A DNA stretch of 64,000 nucleotides, taken from contig JAOASC010000028.1 of assembly GCA_025210295.1 (NCBI GenBank), positions 62,001-126,000 of the forward strand, written 5' to 3'. Every line of letters begins with the position of its first letter. Position 1 is the first letter of the stretch. This stretch comes from Flavobacteriales bacterium (lineage in GTDB: Bacteria; Bacteroidota; Bacteroidia; Flavobacteriales_D; Parvicellaceae). The notes beneath the pieces are model-generated. The model ran no database searches and was not told the origin of the DNA. It was given only the letters and a program-made list of their open reading frames with translations. The position numbers and the translations under genes are program-made. This document shows, in pieces, positions 46,169 to 54,263 of this stretch.

Positions 46169-46838
46169 AATTGAATTGGCGATTGTAGATGATGATACAA
46201 TAGTTGTACAGTTGTTAGGTAAATATTTAAAAGAAAAAGGTGATGTTATAATATGGTCTACTGCTAATTGTGGGAATGACTTTATAAAACAATTAGAAAA
46301 AAACAACACTTTACCTGATGTAGTTCTCTTGGATTTAAAAATGAAAAATGGTGAGGGGATAGAAGTGATGGATATTTTAAGAGTAACCTATCCTACAATT
46401 AAAATTATTGTCCTTTCCTCTTACTATAAGCCTTCTTTTTCTGGTCATTTATTACAATTGGGCGCTAATGCTTTTTTATCAAAAGAAACAGACCTGGATG
46501 AGCTGGTAACTATTGTTGAAAAAGTGATGCAAGATGGAAATTATTTATCAGCTGATCAGGTGGCAATTTTACGTCAACAGGTGTCTAATCGCGTTGAAAA
46601 AGTTGTGGTATTTGGTAATAATAAACTAAGCAAAAGAGAATTGGAAGTATTAGCATTAATTTGCCAGCAATATACAGGTAAACAAATAGCTCAAAAACTA
46701 TTTATATCAGTAAAGACAGTGGAAACACATAAAACTAATTTGCTGGTAAAGACAGGTTGTAAAAATACTGCTGGACTGATTGTTTTTGCAGCCCAGCAGC
46801 GATTGGTTGATTTAGATCAGTTGGTAATGATAGGTTAG
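46158..46838 (+). CDS. NarL/FixJ-type response regulator (REC + LuxR HTH)
   Basis: 226 residues. The receiver has AIVDDDTIVVQLL with the acidic pocket, phospho-Asp59 in VVLLDLKMKNGEG, and Lys in FLSKET. The C-terminal HTH is LSKRELEVLALICQQYTGKQ, IAQKLFISVKTVETHKTNLL, the LuxR family DNA-binding domain. It is the cognate regulator of the overlapping kinase. Its stop abuts the stop of the minus-strand accessory gene at 46839, and it may control that cluster, which is inference from position only. Confidence 0.93.
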   Translation: MKDKIELAIVDDDTIVVQLLGKYLKEKGDVIIWSTANCGNDFIKQLEKNNTLPDVVLLDLKMKNGEGIEVMDILRVTYPTIKIIVLSSYYKPSFSGHLLQLGANAFLSKETDLDELVTIVEKVMQDGNYLSADQVAILRQQVSNRVEKVVVFGNNKLSKRELEVLALICQQYTGKQIAQKLFISVKTVETHKTNLLVKTGCKNTAGLIVFAAQQRLVDLDQLVMIG

Positions 46839-47357
46839 TTATATTCTACGAAACCAACCTGTTATGATGCCGTTTTTTTGTACACCAGCTGTATTTTGAG
46901 TGAATTGGCCACCGTTTCCGCCATTTACATTAACAAGATAAGCAGTTATCCCTCCACTATCAGCACTCGGTATTCCCATATAAACATCAGAATTTGCTAG
47001 ACTTGAAAAGAAGTGAATTCCTCCACCTCCATTGTAATTACCGACTACAATTACATCTCTTTCTGAATCAATAGTAGGGTTGGGGTTGGCATCACCTCTA
47101 GAACGCCATTCAAAACCTATTCCTGTTAATTCACTAATCATGGCTGTGGCATTAGCAGTGTCATTACTGACATTTATTAGCCAATCCAAGCACCCTGCTA
47201 ATCCGGTCCAGTTTTGGCCTGTTGGGCCTTTAGAGCTCCCATCTTGATTGGGTTGAAGATATTCAATCCAATAGGATTGTTGATAAACAGATGTTGCTGG
47301 AGGTGCAGTTCCTCTTAATGCAACACTGTTGATTGCATACGATAAACAATTTGCCAT
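46839..47357 (-). CDS. small accessory protein with a possible NC..H papain-like pair
   Basis: 172 residues, no signal peptide or membrane segment. It begins MANCLSYAINSVALRG; NCxSYA with Cys4 resembles the nucleophile helix of several papain-fold peptidases or amidases, and GNYNGGGGIHFFSS (about residues 107-120) could supply the His. These are suggestions from shape; no family is recognised. Many Gly, Asn and Ser residues. It sits 93 bases behind the GH25 gene on the same strand, but copy 2 of the shared upstream element lies in between, so it has its own control region. Confidence 0.6.
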   Translation of the reverse strand: MANCLSYAINSVALRGTAPPATSVYQQSYWIEYLQPNQDGSSKGPTGQNWTGLAGCLDWLINVSNDTANATAMISELTGIGFEWRSRGDANPNPTIDSERDVIVVGNYNGGGGIHFFSSLANSDVYMGIPSADSGGITAYLVNVNGGNGGQFTQNTAGVQKNGIITGWFRRI

Positions 47358-47377
47358 AATTTTAATTTTTAAATTTC

Positions 47378-47440
47378 CCTACTCTGTTCAATATTTGGTT
47401 TTTCGGGATCCACCTTTTTATTAGGGGTTAACGTAGCTAC
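47378..47440 (-). promoter_or_regulatory. shared upstream element, copy 2 (small NC..H gene)
   Basis: Minus strand: GTAG (47440-47437, within GTAGCTAC), 22 bases, GGTGGATCCCGAAAAACC (47414-47397), 7 bases, GAACAGAGTAGG ending at 47378, then 20 bases to the ATG at 47357. Same layout as at 23132-23191 and 51913-51971. The GGT/ACC pair replaces GGC/GCC of copy 1. Confidence 0.6.
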
Positions 47441-47450
47441 AGGTTAACTT

Positions 47451-48908
47451 CTATTTTGCATATAATTGAGATCGTTTTCCTACAAAAATGTCAAAGTCAG
47501 TAAGATGTGAGTCAATCGAATAATGATCAGATTTTTGCCAAATTTTAAAGCCTTTTTTCTCCCATGTTTTGGGAATTTTTGGTGTTGTTGATCGTGTATA
47601 TTCTGCCAACCAAAGTGGGTGTTGCGCAAAAGATGCATTGGAAAGGTATTTGTTTGCAAATGATAAGTCGGCATAAATAATTGGGGTTCGACCACTTTTC
47701 TGTTCTAGTCGTTTTAAAAATTGTAGTAAATCAACTTGTAAATTTACAGGGTCGACTGTTTGGTGTTCGGGTAAACTCTTTTCTTCAATATCTACAATTG
47801 GAGCAATATCGGTACTGTCTATTGTTTGAATCACATTCCAAAAATGATCAGCTTGTTGTATGGGGTCTTCATTAGTCATATAAAAATGATAAGTCCCTCT
47901 AATCCATCCTTTGGAACGGGTAGTTTTCCAGTTGTGCTCAAAGTCTGGGTCTTGATAGCTTACTCCTTGTGTTGCTTTACATATCACAAAAGAAATACTA
48001 TCTTTTGAAGTGATTTCCTCAAGGGCATTTCCATTCCAACGTGAGAGGTCTACGCCATAATATTTTTTACGTTTTTCATCATCTATAGTGTTAGTAGTTA
48101 GTTGTTGGTGGAGTTGAGCTGTGGTTGTCACTTTTTTTAGAGTACTATCAACTAAAGAGGTTGTTATATGTTGTTGTGATTGAAGACTTGTTAATTGATG
48201 AGCATGTGAAGTTGATTTAAAGTAAGTAAATGTTGTAATACCACATAACAAGGCTAATAGAATAACAATTCCTGACTTAAAGTAGGTGTCATGTTTTTGA
48301 GGTTTGACGTGGGGGTCTTCTATAGGTGTATCAGAGTTGACTTTTTTTGAATGTTGAATTATTGCTGGGGTTTTATCTGGATTCAGTGCCTCTTTTAATG
48401 TGTCGGAAACACATAAAACTCCTGTAAATAAATGAACGATTAATTCGTAAGTTGCTGAATTAAATATTACACCTTTATAGATTACTTCATCTTTATTGTT
48501 TCTAATGAATTCAGGCTGGTTGGTGTAATCTCCATCAGGGTTTAATATAATTTTGTTGGTAGAAGGTTTGGGGGTAATAAAACCCTCGTTAATAAAAAAC
48601 ATTGTTTTTTCCCTTGTTTCATCATCGATATATACCGTCAAATAGCCATTGGAACGTAAATAAGATAGTAGCGAAATAAGATTCAATAAATTCTGAACAG
48701 CGGTCTTTTTTTGAGCATGATCAGAATAGGTTTCAACGGGGATATAAAAAACAGCATATTTTGCTTTAGTTTGAATAATCATGGACTGCTGATCATGTAA
48801 AGTGAAAAAAACTTGTTTTAAAAAATCGGTCATACGAATCATTTCACTGTGCGAGGTTGCAATTAATTCTGAAATGATTTTCTGCTCAAAATTGTTGAAT
48901 TGCCTCAT
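47451..48908 (-). CDS. membrane-anchored GH25 lysozyme with unknown N-terminal domain
   Basis: 485 residues. Residues 1-175 form a soluble unknown domain (FNNFEQKIISELIATSHSEM, NLISLLSYLRSNGYLTVYID); a linker and one membrane helix at about 212-230 follow, then a GH25 muramidase domain from about 283. YYGVDLSRWNG (Asp287), FVICKATQGVSYQDPDF, GTYHFYMTNEDP and PIVDIEE (Asp373, Glu375) match the GH25 catalytic set. The N-terminus should be cytoplasmic and the lysozyme periplasmic, anchored and not secreted. The ATG overlaps the upstream paralog gene by 4 bases. GH25 cuts the MurNAc-GlcNAc bond. Confidence 0.85.
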   Translation of the reverse strand: MRQFNNFEQKIISELIATSHSEMIRMTDFLKQVFFTLHDQQSMIIQTKAKYAVFYIPVETYSDHAQKKTAVQNLLNLISLLSYLRSNGYLTVYIDDETREKTMFFINEGFITPKPSTNKIILNPDGDYTNQPEFIRNNKDEVIYKGVIFNSATYELIVHLFTGVLCVSDTLKEALNPDKTPAIIQHSKKVNSDTPIEDPHVKPQKHDTYFKSGIVILLALLCGITTFTYFKSTSHAHQLTSLQSQQHITTSLVDSTLKKVTTTAQLHQQLTTNTIDDEKRKKYYGVDLSRWNGNALEEITSKDSISFVICKATQGVSYQDPDFEHNWKTTRSKGWIRGTYHFYMTNEDPIQQADHFWNVIQTIDSTDIAPIVDIEEKSLPEHQTVDPVNLQVDLLQFLKRLEQKSGRTPIIYADLSFANKYLSNASFAQHPLWLAEYTRSTTPKIPKTWEKKGFKIWQKSDHYSIDSHLTDFDIFVGKRSQLYAK

Positions 48909-50338
48909 TTCTTATTTTTTTGAATTGTATTATTATTAGGATGGTATTTATTTTTCCAAGCTTTAATTAATTGCGTTTTGGAAATTTTTTTTAGATGGAA
49001 ATCAATAGGGAATCCACAGTTTGATTCTTTGGTCTTGATTAGTTCTAGGTAATTCTTAAAAGCTTCCAATAGAGAGTTGACATCTATTGTTTGATTTTCT
49101 GTATGTTTAATATTGGCGAGCCCTTCAATTAAGCTTTTTGTCTTTGCTTCTTGAATTTTTAATATTTGTTGTCCAGTTCTAGCAGCATTAGCGCTAGATG
49201 CCACAGTCTTTTTTTCTTCTGAATCTTGTTTTTGTTCAACTAGATTTAGTGTTTCTTTGACGGTGTTTTTTTGTAAAATTTGACGAGTGCCTTCGGCAAC
49301 TTGATTGGAAGAAATTGATGGTAATGCACCTAAGGTGATAAGATTGACATGGCAAGAAACCATGTTGTCGTTAATAATTTTATTAATTTCTTCTTGTATT
49401 TCAGGGGCTATACCATATCCTCCTTTTGTGTTTTCTAGCCAGCCACCCAATTCTAGTTTTTCTTTTAGACCATTCGCTATAGCATTAACTGGTCCAAGGT
49501 TGGACTCTTCTTTTTTTAGGAAATGGACCATTCCAATAAAACTTGAGCCCAAGGTCATTCCTGAGATAAAAGTCAGTTGGTTTTTACTCGTGGGTAAGTT
49601 AGCATTTGTTGTGGACGATAAATACGCTTCAGTTAGTTGATCTTCGGGGAAATAAGCATTCCATGCTTGAAGAGTTTTTTCTACATCAATATAACAAGGT
49701 TCTATTAATCGTGCGTTTGCATGTGTGCAACTAGCAGTAATTATTAGCGTTCCAGAAAGTGTATGATTCAGTTTTTGTTGTCTAATTTGAGCAGTAGTTG
49801 TTTTTCCCAATTCTGCTGAATTTGATCCAATATTACTGGTTGCTTCTTTAATGTATGATTCGATACCAGCCATGAGGTCATCTTCTGCTCTGCCTTCGTA
49901 TGAAAAATATTGAGAGTCTAATTTTATTGATTCTGAAGCAATAGGAAAAGAGGTGATGTTACTTAAACTATAGTCGACAGGACTTTCCAGTTGCTCAGTT
50001 ATTGGAGAGTCGGCTATTTGTGTTCGGATTTTCTGTATAGTTGCTTCCCCTGCAACTCGAATTGAAAGGTAATTCTGTGCAGCAGTTGTTATTTGTTGAT
50101 TAAGCGCTTCTATCTCTGTTTTTAAATTGTCGATATTGATTTCCAAATCAGCTAGTTCATTGATCGTCATTGCTAAACTTCTACGCATTGTTAATAACCC
50201 GTTCATCTTATCTTGAGCGGCATTAATCTTGCTGTGTTGAGCTTCGATTTTTTGAAAGAATTGTAATAAATTAGTATCAATTAAATGTCCTAAAACAAAT
50301 GAGGGATGGTCGTAAGGAATAGAAGTAGGCATATACAA
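48905..50338 (-). CDS. accessory protein of unknown family, paralog 2
   Basis: 477 residues, no signal peptide. A paralog of the gene at 50438-51886: both begin with MPT(S/T)IPYD and have a coiled-coil-like region at about 35-110, an ESPVDY block at about 115, and SCTH (about 205), DVEKTLQAWNAYFPEDQ, GSSFIGMVHFLK (about 275), a SNQV.EG block and a C-terminal lysine tail. It is longer in charge and shorter in Gly/Ser than paralog 1. I do not recognise the family; the helical start and the SxGTL/GxxxGSxFIGMVH segments might suggest a pore- or sheath-like protein, but that is speculation. It follows a 14-bp hairpin and overlaps the GH25 gene start. Confidence 0.7.
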   Translation of the reverse strand: MYMPTSIPYDHPSFVLGHLIDTNLLQFFQKIEAQHSKINAAQDKMNGLLTMRRSLAMTINELADLEINIDNLKTEIEALNQQITTAAQNYLSIRVAGEATIQKIRTQIADSPITEQLESPVDYSLSNITSFPIASESIKLDSQYFSYEGRAEDDLMAGIESYIKEATSNIGSNSAELGKTTTAQIRQQKLNHTLSGTLIITASCTHANARLIEPCYIDVEKTLQAWNAYFPEDQLTEAYLSSTTNANLPTSKNQLTFISGMTLGSSFIGMVHFLKKEESNLGPVNAIANGLKEKLELGGWLENTKGGYGIAPEIQEEINKIINDNMVSCHVNLITLGALPSISSNQVAEGTRQILQKNTVKETLNLVEQKQDSEEKKTVASSANAARTGQQILKIQEAKTKSLIEGLANIKHTENQTIDVNSLLEAFKNYLELIKTKESNCGFPIDFHLKKISKTQLIKAWKNKYHPNNNTIQKNKK

Positions 50339-50379
50339 TAGTTTTAAAAATTAGAGCGTAGCATTTAAATAGGTTGTAG

Positions 50380-50419
50380 AATTCTTGTTTACACCAGAAA
50401 ACCAATGTAAACAAGAATT
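50380..50419 (-). other. 14-bp intergenic hairpin between the two paralogs
   Basis: AATTCTTGTTTACA (50380-50393) pairs perfectly with TGTAAACAAGAATT (50406-50419) around a 12-base loop. It is not followed by a T run, so it is more likely an mRNA stabiliser, processing site or partial attenuator than a full terminator. Confidence 0.75.
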
Positions 50420-50437
50420 AACATAAGAGTAGATCAA

Positions 50438-51886
50438 TTATGAAGTTTTGCTATCGTCTCCACTCACTTTTTGGTATTGATCAGGGTAGTATTTGGTCAT
50501 CCACATTCCAGCTAATTGTGACTTAGTGATTGGTTTAAGGTAATAGTTGATAGGTACACCAATGTTTCCTTTGATACATTTATTTACGTAGTCTTGAAGA
50601 GCATCCATCAATGAGTTGGTATCAATCATCTTATTGGACTCTTTGTCAATTTGATGTAGGCCGCTTAATACTGATTTTACCTTGGTAGCTTGGATATTGA
50701 CTAACCGCTTCCCATCTCTTGCTTTTTGAGCAGCTGAGTTTACAGTGTCCATTGTTCCTGCATTGGCATTTTGCATTTCTTGTAGAGCTTTCATTGATTT
50801 TGCAGCATCGTCTTGCGTAAATCCTTGAACTCCCATTTCTACTTGATTAGATTTAATAGACGGAATGGATCCCATAGAAACTAACGAACAATGTGACGAA
50901 ATTTTCTGCGTGCTCAATAAATTTTTAGCATCATTTGAAAAACTTGAGTCTACACCAAAACTTCCAGTTTCTTCGGCAAACCAACCTCCATACTTAAATT
51001 GAGCCTTTATCGACTCTGCCATAGTATCCATGACTTGACTAGAAGTTGTTTGGCTAGTATTTAGGATGTGAACCATACCTATAAAGCATGAACCATAAGT
51101 AGCTCCAGAAAGTACAGAAAATGATTTTTCTCCTTCTGTAGCCGAAAGCATAGCTGTTTCAGCCATATTCGTAATACTATTGGTTTTAATCATGTCATCA
51201 GGATAGATGGAGTTCCAAACACGGATCCCTTTATCAACATCTAAAATGAAAGGGGCCAATAATGCGGCTTCTTTATGAGTACAAGTAATACTTACAACCA
51301 ACGTTCCGGCTATACTGTGACGAGAATGCTGGCTATTCATTTGGGCTTGTACGCTTGAGCTTACTTGTCCACCATAACTATCGCCAAACCAAGATACTTC
51401 ATCTGCTGCAAATCCACTTACAGCAGCAGAGTGAGTGCCTGAAGTTTGTGTGTTTTTATCATAGGCAAAGTATTGACAGTTCATTTTTAATGAATCTGCA
51501 GAAAGTGGCATTTTCTTAATTTGTGTTTTATTATAATCTACTGGGCTCTCTACATTAGCATGTACGCCTTGTACTTTTGCTTTTAATGGTTGGATTTTTT
51601 GCTCAGCTGCTAGTTTAGTATTGGCAAAATTAACAGCTGCTTGTTGGACTTGTTTTCCTACTTTTTCGGTCTCTTGCATTAAGTCAGAAGCATCAATTTT
51701 CATATTTACCATTTCTTGGATGGTCATATCCAAGCTACGTTTCATAGCAATGTATGAGTTAAGCGTTTCTTCAGCAGCATCAACAGGAGCTTCAGCAGCA
51801 CTAATTTCTAAAAGGTTTTGAAGTCTATCGGGATGAACAATATTTCCCAAAACTAGTGACGGATCATAAGGGATTGTCGTTGGCAT
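50438..51886 (-). CDS. accessory protein of unknown family, paralog 1
   Basis: 482 residues, no signal peptide. It begins MPTTIPYDPSLVLGNIVHPD; a helical, coiled-coil-prone part follows (about 30-110), then VESPVDYNKTQIKKMP, a middle with beta-like SIAGTLVVSITCTHKEAALL, LDVDKGIRVWNSIYPDD, SVLSGATYGSCFIGMVHILN and a second helical part (QNANAGTMDTVNSAAQKARD). The C-terminus is INYYLKPITKSQLAGMWMTK then YYPDQYQK. It opens the cluster directly behind copy 3 of the shared element and before a hairpin, and so is probably the most expressed gene. The family is not recognised. Confidence 0.7.
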   Translation of the reverse strand: MPTTIPYDPSLVLGNIVHPDRLQNLLEISAAEAPVDAAEETLNSYIAMKRSLDMTIQEMVNMKIDASDLMQETEKVGKQVQQAAVNFANTKLAAEQKIQPLKAKVQGVHANVESPVDYNKTQIKKMPLSADSLKMNCQYFAYDKNTQTSGTHSAAVSGFAADEVSWFGDSYGGQVSSSVQAQMNSQHSRHSIAGTLVVSITCTHKEAALLAPFILDVDKGIRVWNSIYPDDMIKTNSITNMAETAMLSATEGEKSFSVLSGATYGSCFIGMVHILNTSQTTSSQVMDTMAESIKAQFKYGGWFAEETGSFGVDSSFSNDAKNLLSTQKISSHCSLVSMGSIPSIKSNQVEMGVQGFTQDDAAKSMKALQEMQNANAGTMDTVNSAAQKARDGKRLVNIQATKVKSVLSGLHQIDKESNKMIDTNSLMDALQDYVNKCIKGNIGVPINYYLKPITKSQLAGMWMTKYYPDQYQKVSGDDSKTS

Positions 51887-52240
51887 AATATATAAGTTAT
51901 AATATTGATTTTCCTACTCTGTTTCATGGTTTTTCGGATTCCACCAAGTAGTAAAATCTATTGTTTACTACACAGCAAATATCTGTTCATTATTCCCGTC
52001 TTTTCTAATTGAAATACCTGATTTCAATCAAATCCAATAATGTAACTAAGTAAAAAACACAAAGTAGGCTAGTTTTTTACGTTAGGATAATTGGTAGGAA
52101 TACCTAGTCTTTTATTGTGTGAAGTAATGCTATTTTTTAGAAAAAGCTTTGTTTTAGACAGAGGGCTCTGTATGTCTAATAGATTCATATTTCTTCGATT
52201 TATCAGTCGTTAATATTGATAGGGTAACAGAGGTAAGTAT
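51887..52240. other. intergenic region upstream of accessory cluster 2
   Basis: It contains copy 3 of the shared element (51913-51971). A short palindrome ACAGAG-GG-CTCTGT lies at 52158-52171. No ORF, tRNA or insertion sequence was seen in the rest. Confidence 0.45.
51913..51971 (-). promoter_or_regulatory. shared upstream element, copy 3 (paralog 1)
   Basis: Minus strand: GTAG (51971-51968), 22 bases, GGTGGAATCCGAAAAACC (51945-51928), 3 bases, AAACAGAGTAGG ending at 51913, then 26 bases to the ATG at 51886. In this copy GTAGT is balanced by a later ACTAC, which could form a small hairpin, whereas copies 1 and 2 have the direct palindrome GTAGCTAC. Confidence 0.6.
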
Positions 52241-52279
52241 AAAAAAAAAGCCCTCCATAGCTGTATAACTATGGAGGGC
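52241..52279 (-). terminator. terminator of the tmRNA gene
   Basis: Minus strand GCCCTCCATAG and CTATGGAGGGC form an 11-bp stem with an 8-base loop, followed by a run of T. It begins 6 bases past the tmRNA 3' end. Confidence 0.88.
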
Positions 52280-52284
52280 GAAAG

Positions 52285-52679
52285 TGGAGTCGGAGGGGCT
52301 CGAACCCTCGTCCAAACAAGGCACACTAGAGCTTTCTACATGTTTATCTTCTCATTAATTTTCGTCATAAAACCGGTGAGAAGCCCCCAATTTTTATGCT
52401 TATTCTTTATTAGCTTCGGGCAATCATAAAGACACTAATTACCCTAGTTCATACCAACGAACCCATATAGTTATAACCGATGAACGGGAGTCATAACCAG
52501 GGTGCTTGTCGGCTACCTAGTAGCTCGATTAAGCCGAATCACATCTCGTGATTAGGCAGCAAGCGCGTAGTTGTTTTCTCCAATTAAGAGATTGAGAATT
52601 TAGTTTTAAGAGATTTATTCACAAAGCTCTACATGCTTACAATAACGTTACGCTCGCTGTCAAATCCAAAAACGACCCC
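52285..52679 (-). ncRNA. ssrA: transfer-messenger RNA (tmRNA)
   Basis: The 5' GGGGTCG and the 3' CGACTCC (plus discriminator A) pair as the acceptor stem, the T arm GGTTCGAGCCCC is near the 3' end, and the body holds pseudoknot-like stems. Reading the tag at 52581-52552 gives GENNYALAA then TAA, a typical Bacteroidota tag for directing stalled proteins to ClpXP. The length is 395 bases. The template ends ...CTCCA then CTTTCG, so the final CCA is not encoded and must be added. It rescues stalled ribosomes together with SmpB. The tRNA-like ends may be mistaken for a tRNA by scanners. Confidence 0.96.
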
Positions 52680-52684
52680 AGATT

Positions 52685-52708
52685 TTGTTGCAAATGAACG
52701 CAACAACA
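52685..52708 (-). other. 5' leader hairpin of the tmRNA precursor
   Basis: Minus strand TTGTTGC (just after the -7 box) and GCAACAA can form a 7-bp stem with an 8-base loop between the promoter and the mature 5' end at 52679. It is likely removed by RNase P. Confidence 0.5.
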
Positions 52709-52736
52709 AAAGTATTAAAACTCTTGGTATTTACAA
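52707..52736 (-). promoter_or_regulatory. strong promoter of the tmRNA gene
   Basis: TTG (52736-52734), 19 bases, then TACTTTTG (52714-52707), an exact Bacteroidota -33/-7 pair with ideal spacing. It lies 28 bases before the mature tmRNA 5' end. Confidence 0.78.
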
Positions 52737-52821
52737 GCTAAAAGTAGCTGTTTATATTGTAGAACTGGTGTTTTTGTATAGAAATGATACCGTCTTGACT
52801 TCGTTTTGAATGTAAAAAAGG

Positions 52822-53454
52822 CTATTTAATCACTATAGGATCTCCTAAGAATTTAGGCTTTACACCAAAAGTTAAATCCAATAACATTTTTACCCGAGCA
52901 AGTTTCTCTCGAATGTGCGTTTTAAAACCATAGCGCATACTCACATCTTTGGCGTTATAAGCAATAACTTTTAAGCCATAACTTTCTCCTAAAAATATAG
53001 CACGTTCATTATGGAATTTTTGGGAGATAATAGTAAATTCCTTTTGTCCAAAAATTTTTAAAGCTCGAACAATAGAGTCTAATGTTCTAAAGCCAGCATA
53101 GTCTAAATAGATTGCATCTTCTGGAACACCAGCAGCCATTAAGTCATCTCTCATTTGAGTAGGTTCATCGTATTCCTTTCTACTGTTGTCTCCAGAAACA
53201 ATGAAAGAAGTCACTTTGCCAGCTTTATATAAGGCAATTGCAGCATCTATTCTGTATTTGTAATAGTAGTTCAGATAACCATTACGATTATACTTACTTG
53301 TGCCTAAAACTAGCCCGACTTTATTATTAGGAATGTCCTTTACATTACTGTAAATTTTTATTGCAGCATTAGATTTAACCCAATAATCGGCTCCAAGAAC
53401 AGTTAGAGAGATGGTGAGAAAACCAATTAATGACCATTTTAAGAACTTACGCAT
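52822..53454 (-). CDS. SanA/YdcF (DUF218, ElyC-like) family membrane protein
   Basis: 210 residues. One N-terminal membrane helix (about 7-25). GLVLGTSKYNRNGYLNYYYK, YRIDAAIALYKAGKVTSFIV, SGDN, EPTQMRDDLMAAGVP and LDSIVRALKIFGQKEFTIIS are the conserved blocks of the family, whose E. coli members SanA and ElyC affect envelope integrity and vancomycin sensitivity. It overlaps the end of the methyltransferase gene by 8 bases. Acts at the periplasmic side of the inner membrane; chemistry unknown. Confidence 0.9.
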   Translation of the reverse strand: MRKFLKWSLIGFLTISLTVLGADYWVKSNAAIKIYSNVKDIPNNKVGLVLGTSKYNRNGYLNYYYKYRIDAAIALYKAGKVTSFIVSGDNSRKEYDEPTQMRDDLMAAGVPEDAIYLDYAGFRTLDSIVRALKIFGQKEFTIISQKFHNERAIFLGESYGLKVIAYNAKDVSMRYGFKTHIREKLARVKMLLDLTFGVKPKFLGDPIVIK

Positions 53455-54205
53455 TTCTTTGTCTATTTATTTCATACATGACAATTGAAGCTGAGACCGC
53501 AACATTTAAAGATTCAATAGTACCAAACATTGGAATTTTAACCCTGTTATCACAAAGTTTTAAATACTCGTTAGAGATTCCATTCTCTTCAGAACCCATA
53601 ATAACAGCAATAGCTTTATCCAGTTGAGTATTAGGAAGTAGGTTTTCTGTTTTTTCAGTGCACCCAACGACTTCTACACCATAATCTTTAAGATATTGAA
53701 TGGTGTCTTTAAGGTTGTGCTCAATACAGACAGGGATTTTATGTAGCGCGCCAGCAGAGGTTTTTACAGCATCAGCAGTTACCAAAGCAGAACCTCTAGA
53801 AGGTAAAACAATAGCATGAACACCATTGCATTCAGCGCTTCTAGCAATAGAACCAAGGTTTCTTACATCTGTAACTCTATCTAATATGTAAATAAACGGA
53901 GTTTCTCCATTTTCATAAATTGAGGGTAAGATTTGGTCCAAAGGCTGGTATTCAATAGGAGATATAAAAGCAATTGCTCCTTGGTGATTTTTTCTAGTAA
54001 TGCGATCAAGTTTTTGACTAGGTACTTGTTGTGTGATTATTTTTTGGCCTTTAAGAGCTTCTTTTAGTTCAGACATCAATTCCCCTTTAACCCCCGATTG
54101 AATAAGAATTTTGTTGATGGTTTTGTTGGCTTCAATAGCCTCAATAATTGCCCTAATTCCAAAAATAAAATCAGTATTCTTTTTTTTTCCTTTATCTTGA
54201 TACAT
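53447..54205 (-). CDS. rlmB: 23S rRNA (guanosine-2'-O-)-methyltransferase RlmB-like
   Basis: 252 residues, SPOUT/TrmH class. The N-terminal substrate-binding domain begins FIFGIRAIIEAIEANKTINK. The methyltransferase domain has the three SpoU motifs: YILDRVTDVRNLGSIARSAE, IVLPSRGSALVTADAVKTSA, and AVIMGSEENGISN with LKLCDNRVKIPMFGTIESLN near the end (the trefoil knot). RlmB modifies G2251 in the peptidyl-transferase centre; a related TrmH-type specificity cannot be excluded. Overlaps the SanA-type gene by 8 bases. Confidence 0.9.
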   Translation of the reverse strand: MYQDKGKKKNTDFIFGIRAIIEAIEANKTINKILIQSGVKGELMSELKEALKGQKIITQQVPSQKLDRITRKNHQGAIAFISPIEYQPLDQILPSIYENGETPFIYILDRVTDVRNLGSIARSAECNGVHAIVLPSRGSALVTADAVKTSAGALHKIPVCIEHNLKDTIQYLKDYGVEVVGCTEKTENLLPNTQLDKAIAVIMGSEENGISNEYLKLCDNRVKIPMFGTIESLNVAVSASIVMYEINRQRNA

Positions 54206-54263
54206 TTTCTGCTTATCTGTTTTTTTATTAATTGCGTTCTTTCGCTATTTAGTAATTCCCATC

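Noticed and set aside
52285-52340. Separate tRNA at the 3' end of the tmRNA
   Set aside because: The T-arm and acceptor bases belong to the tmRNA; there is no anticodon arm next to them.
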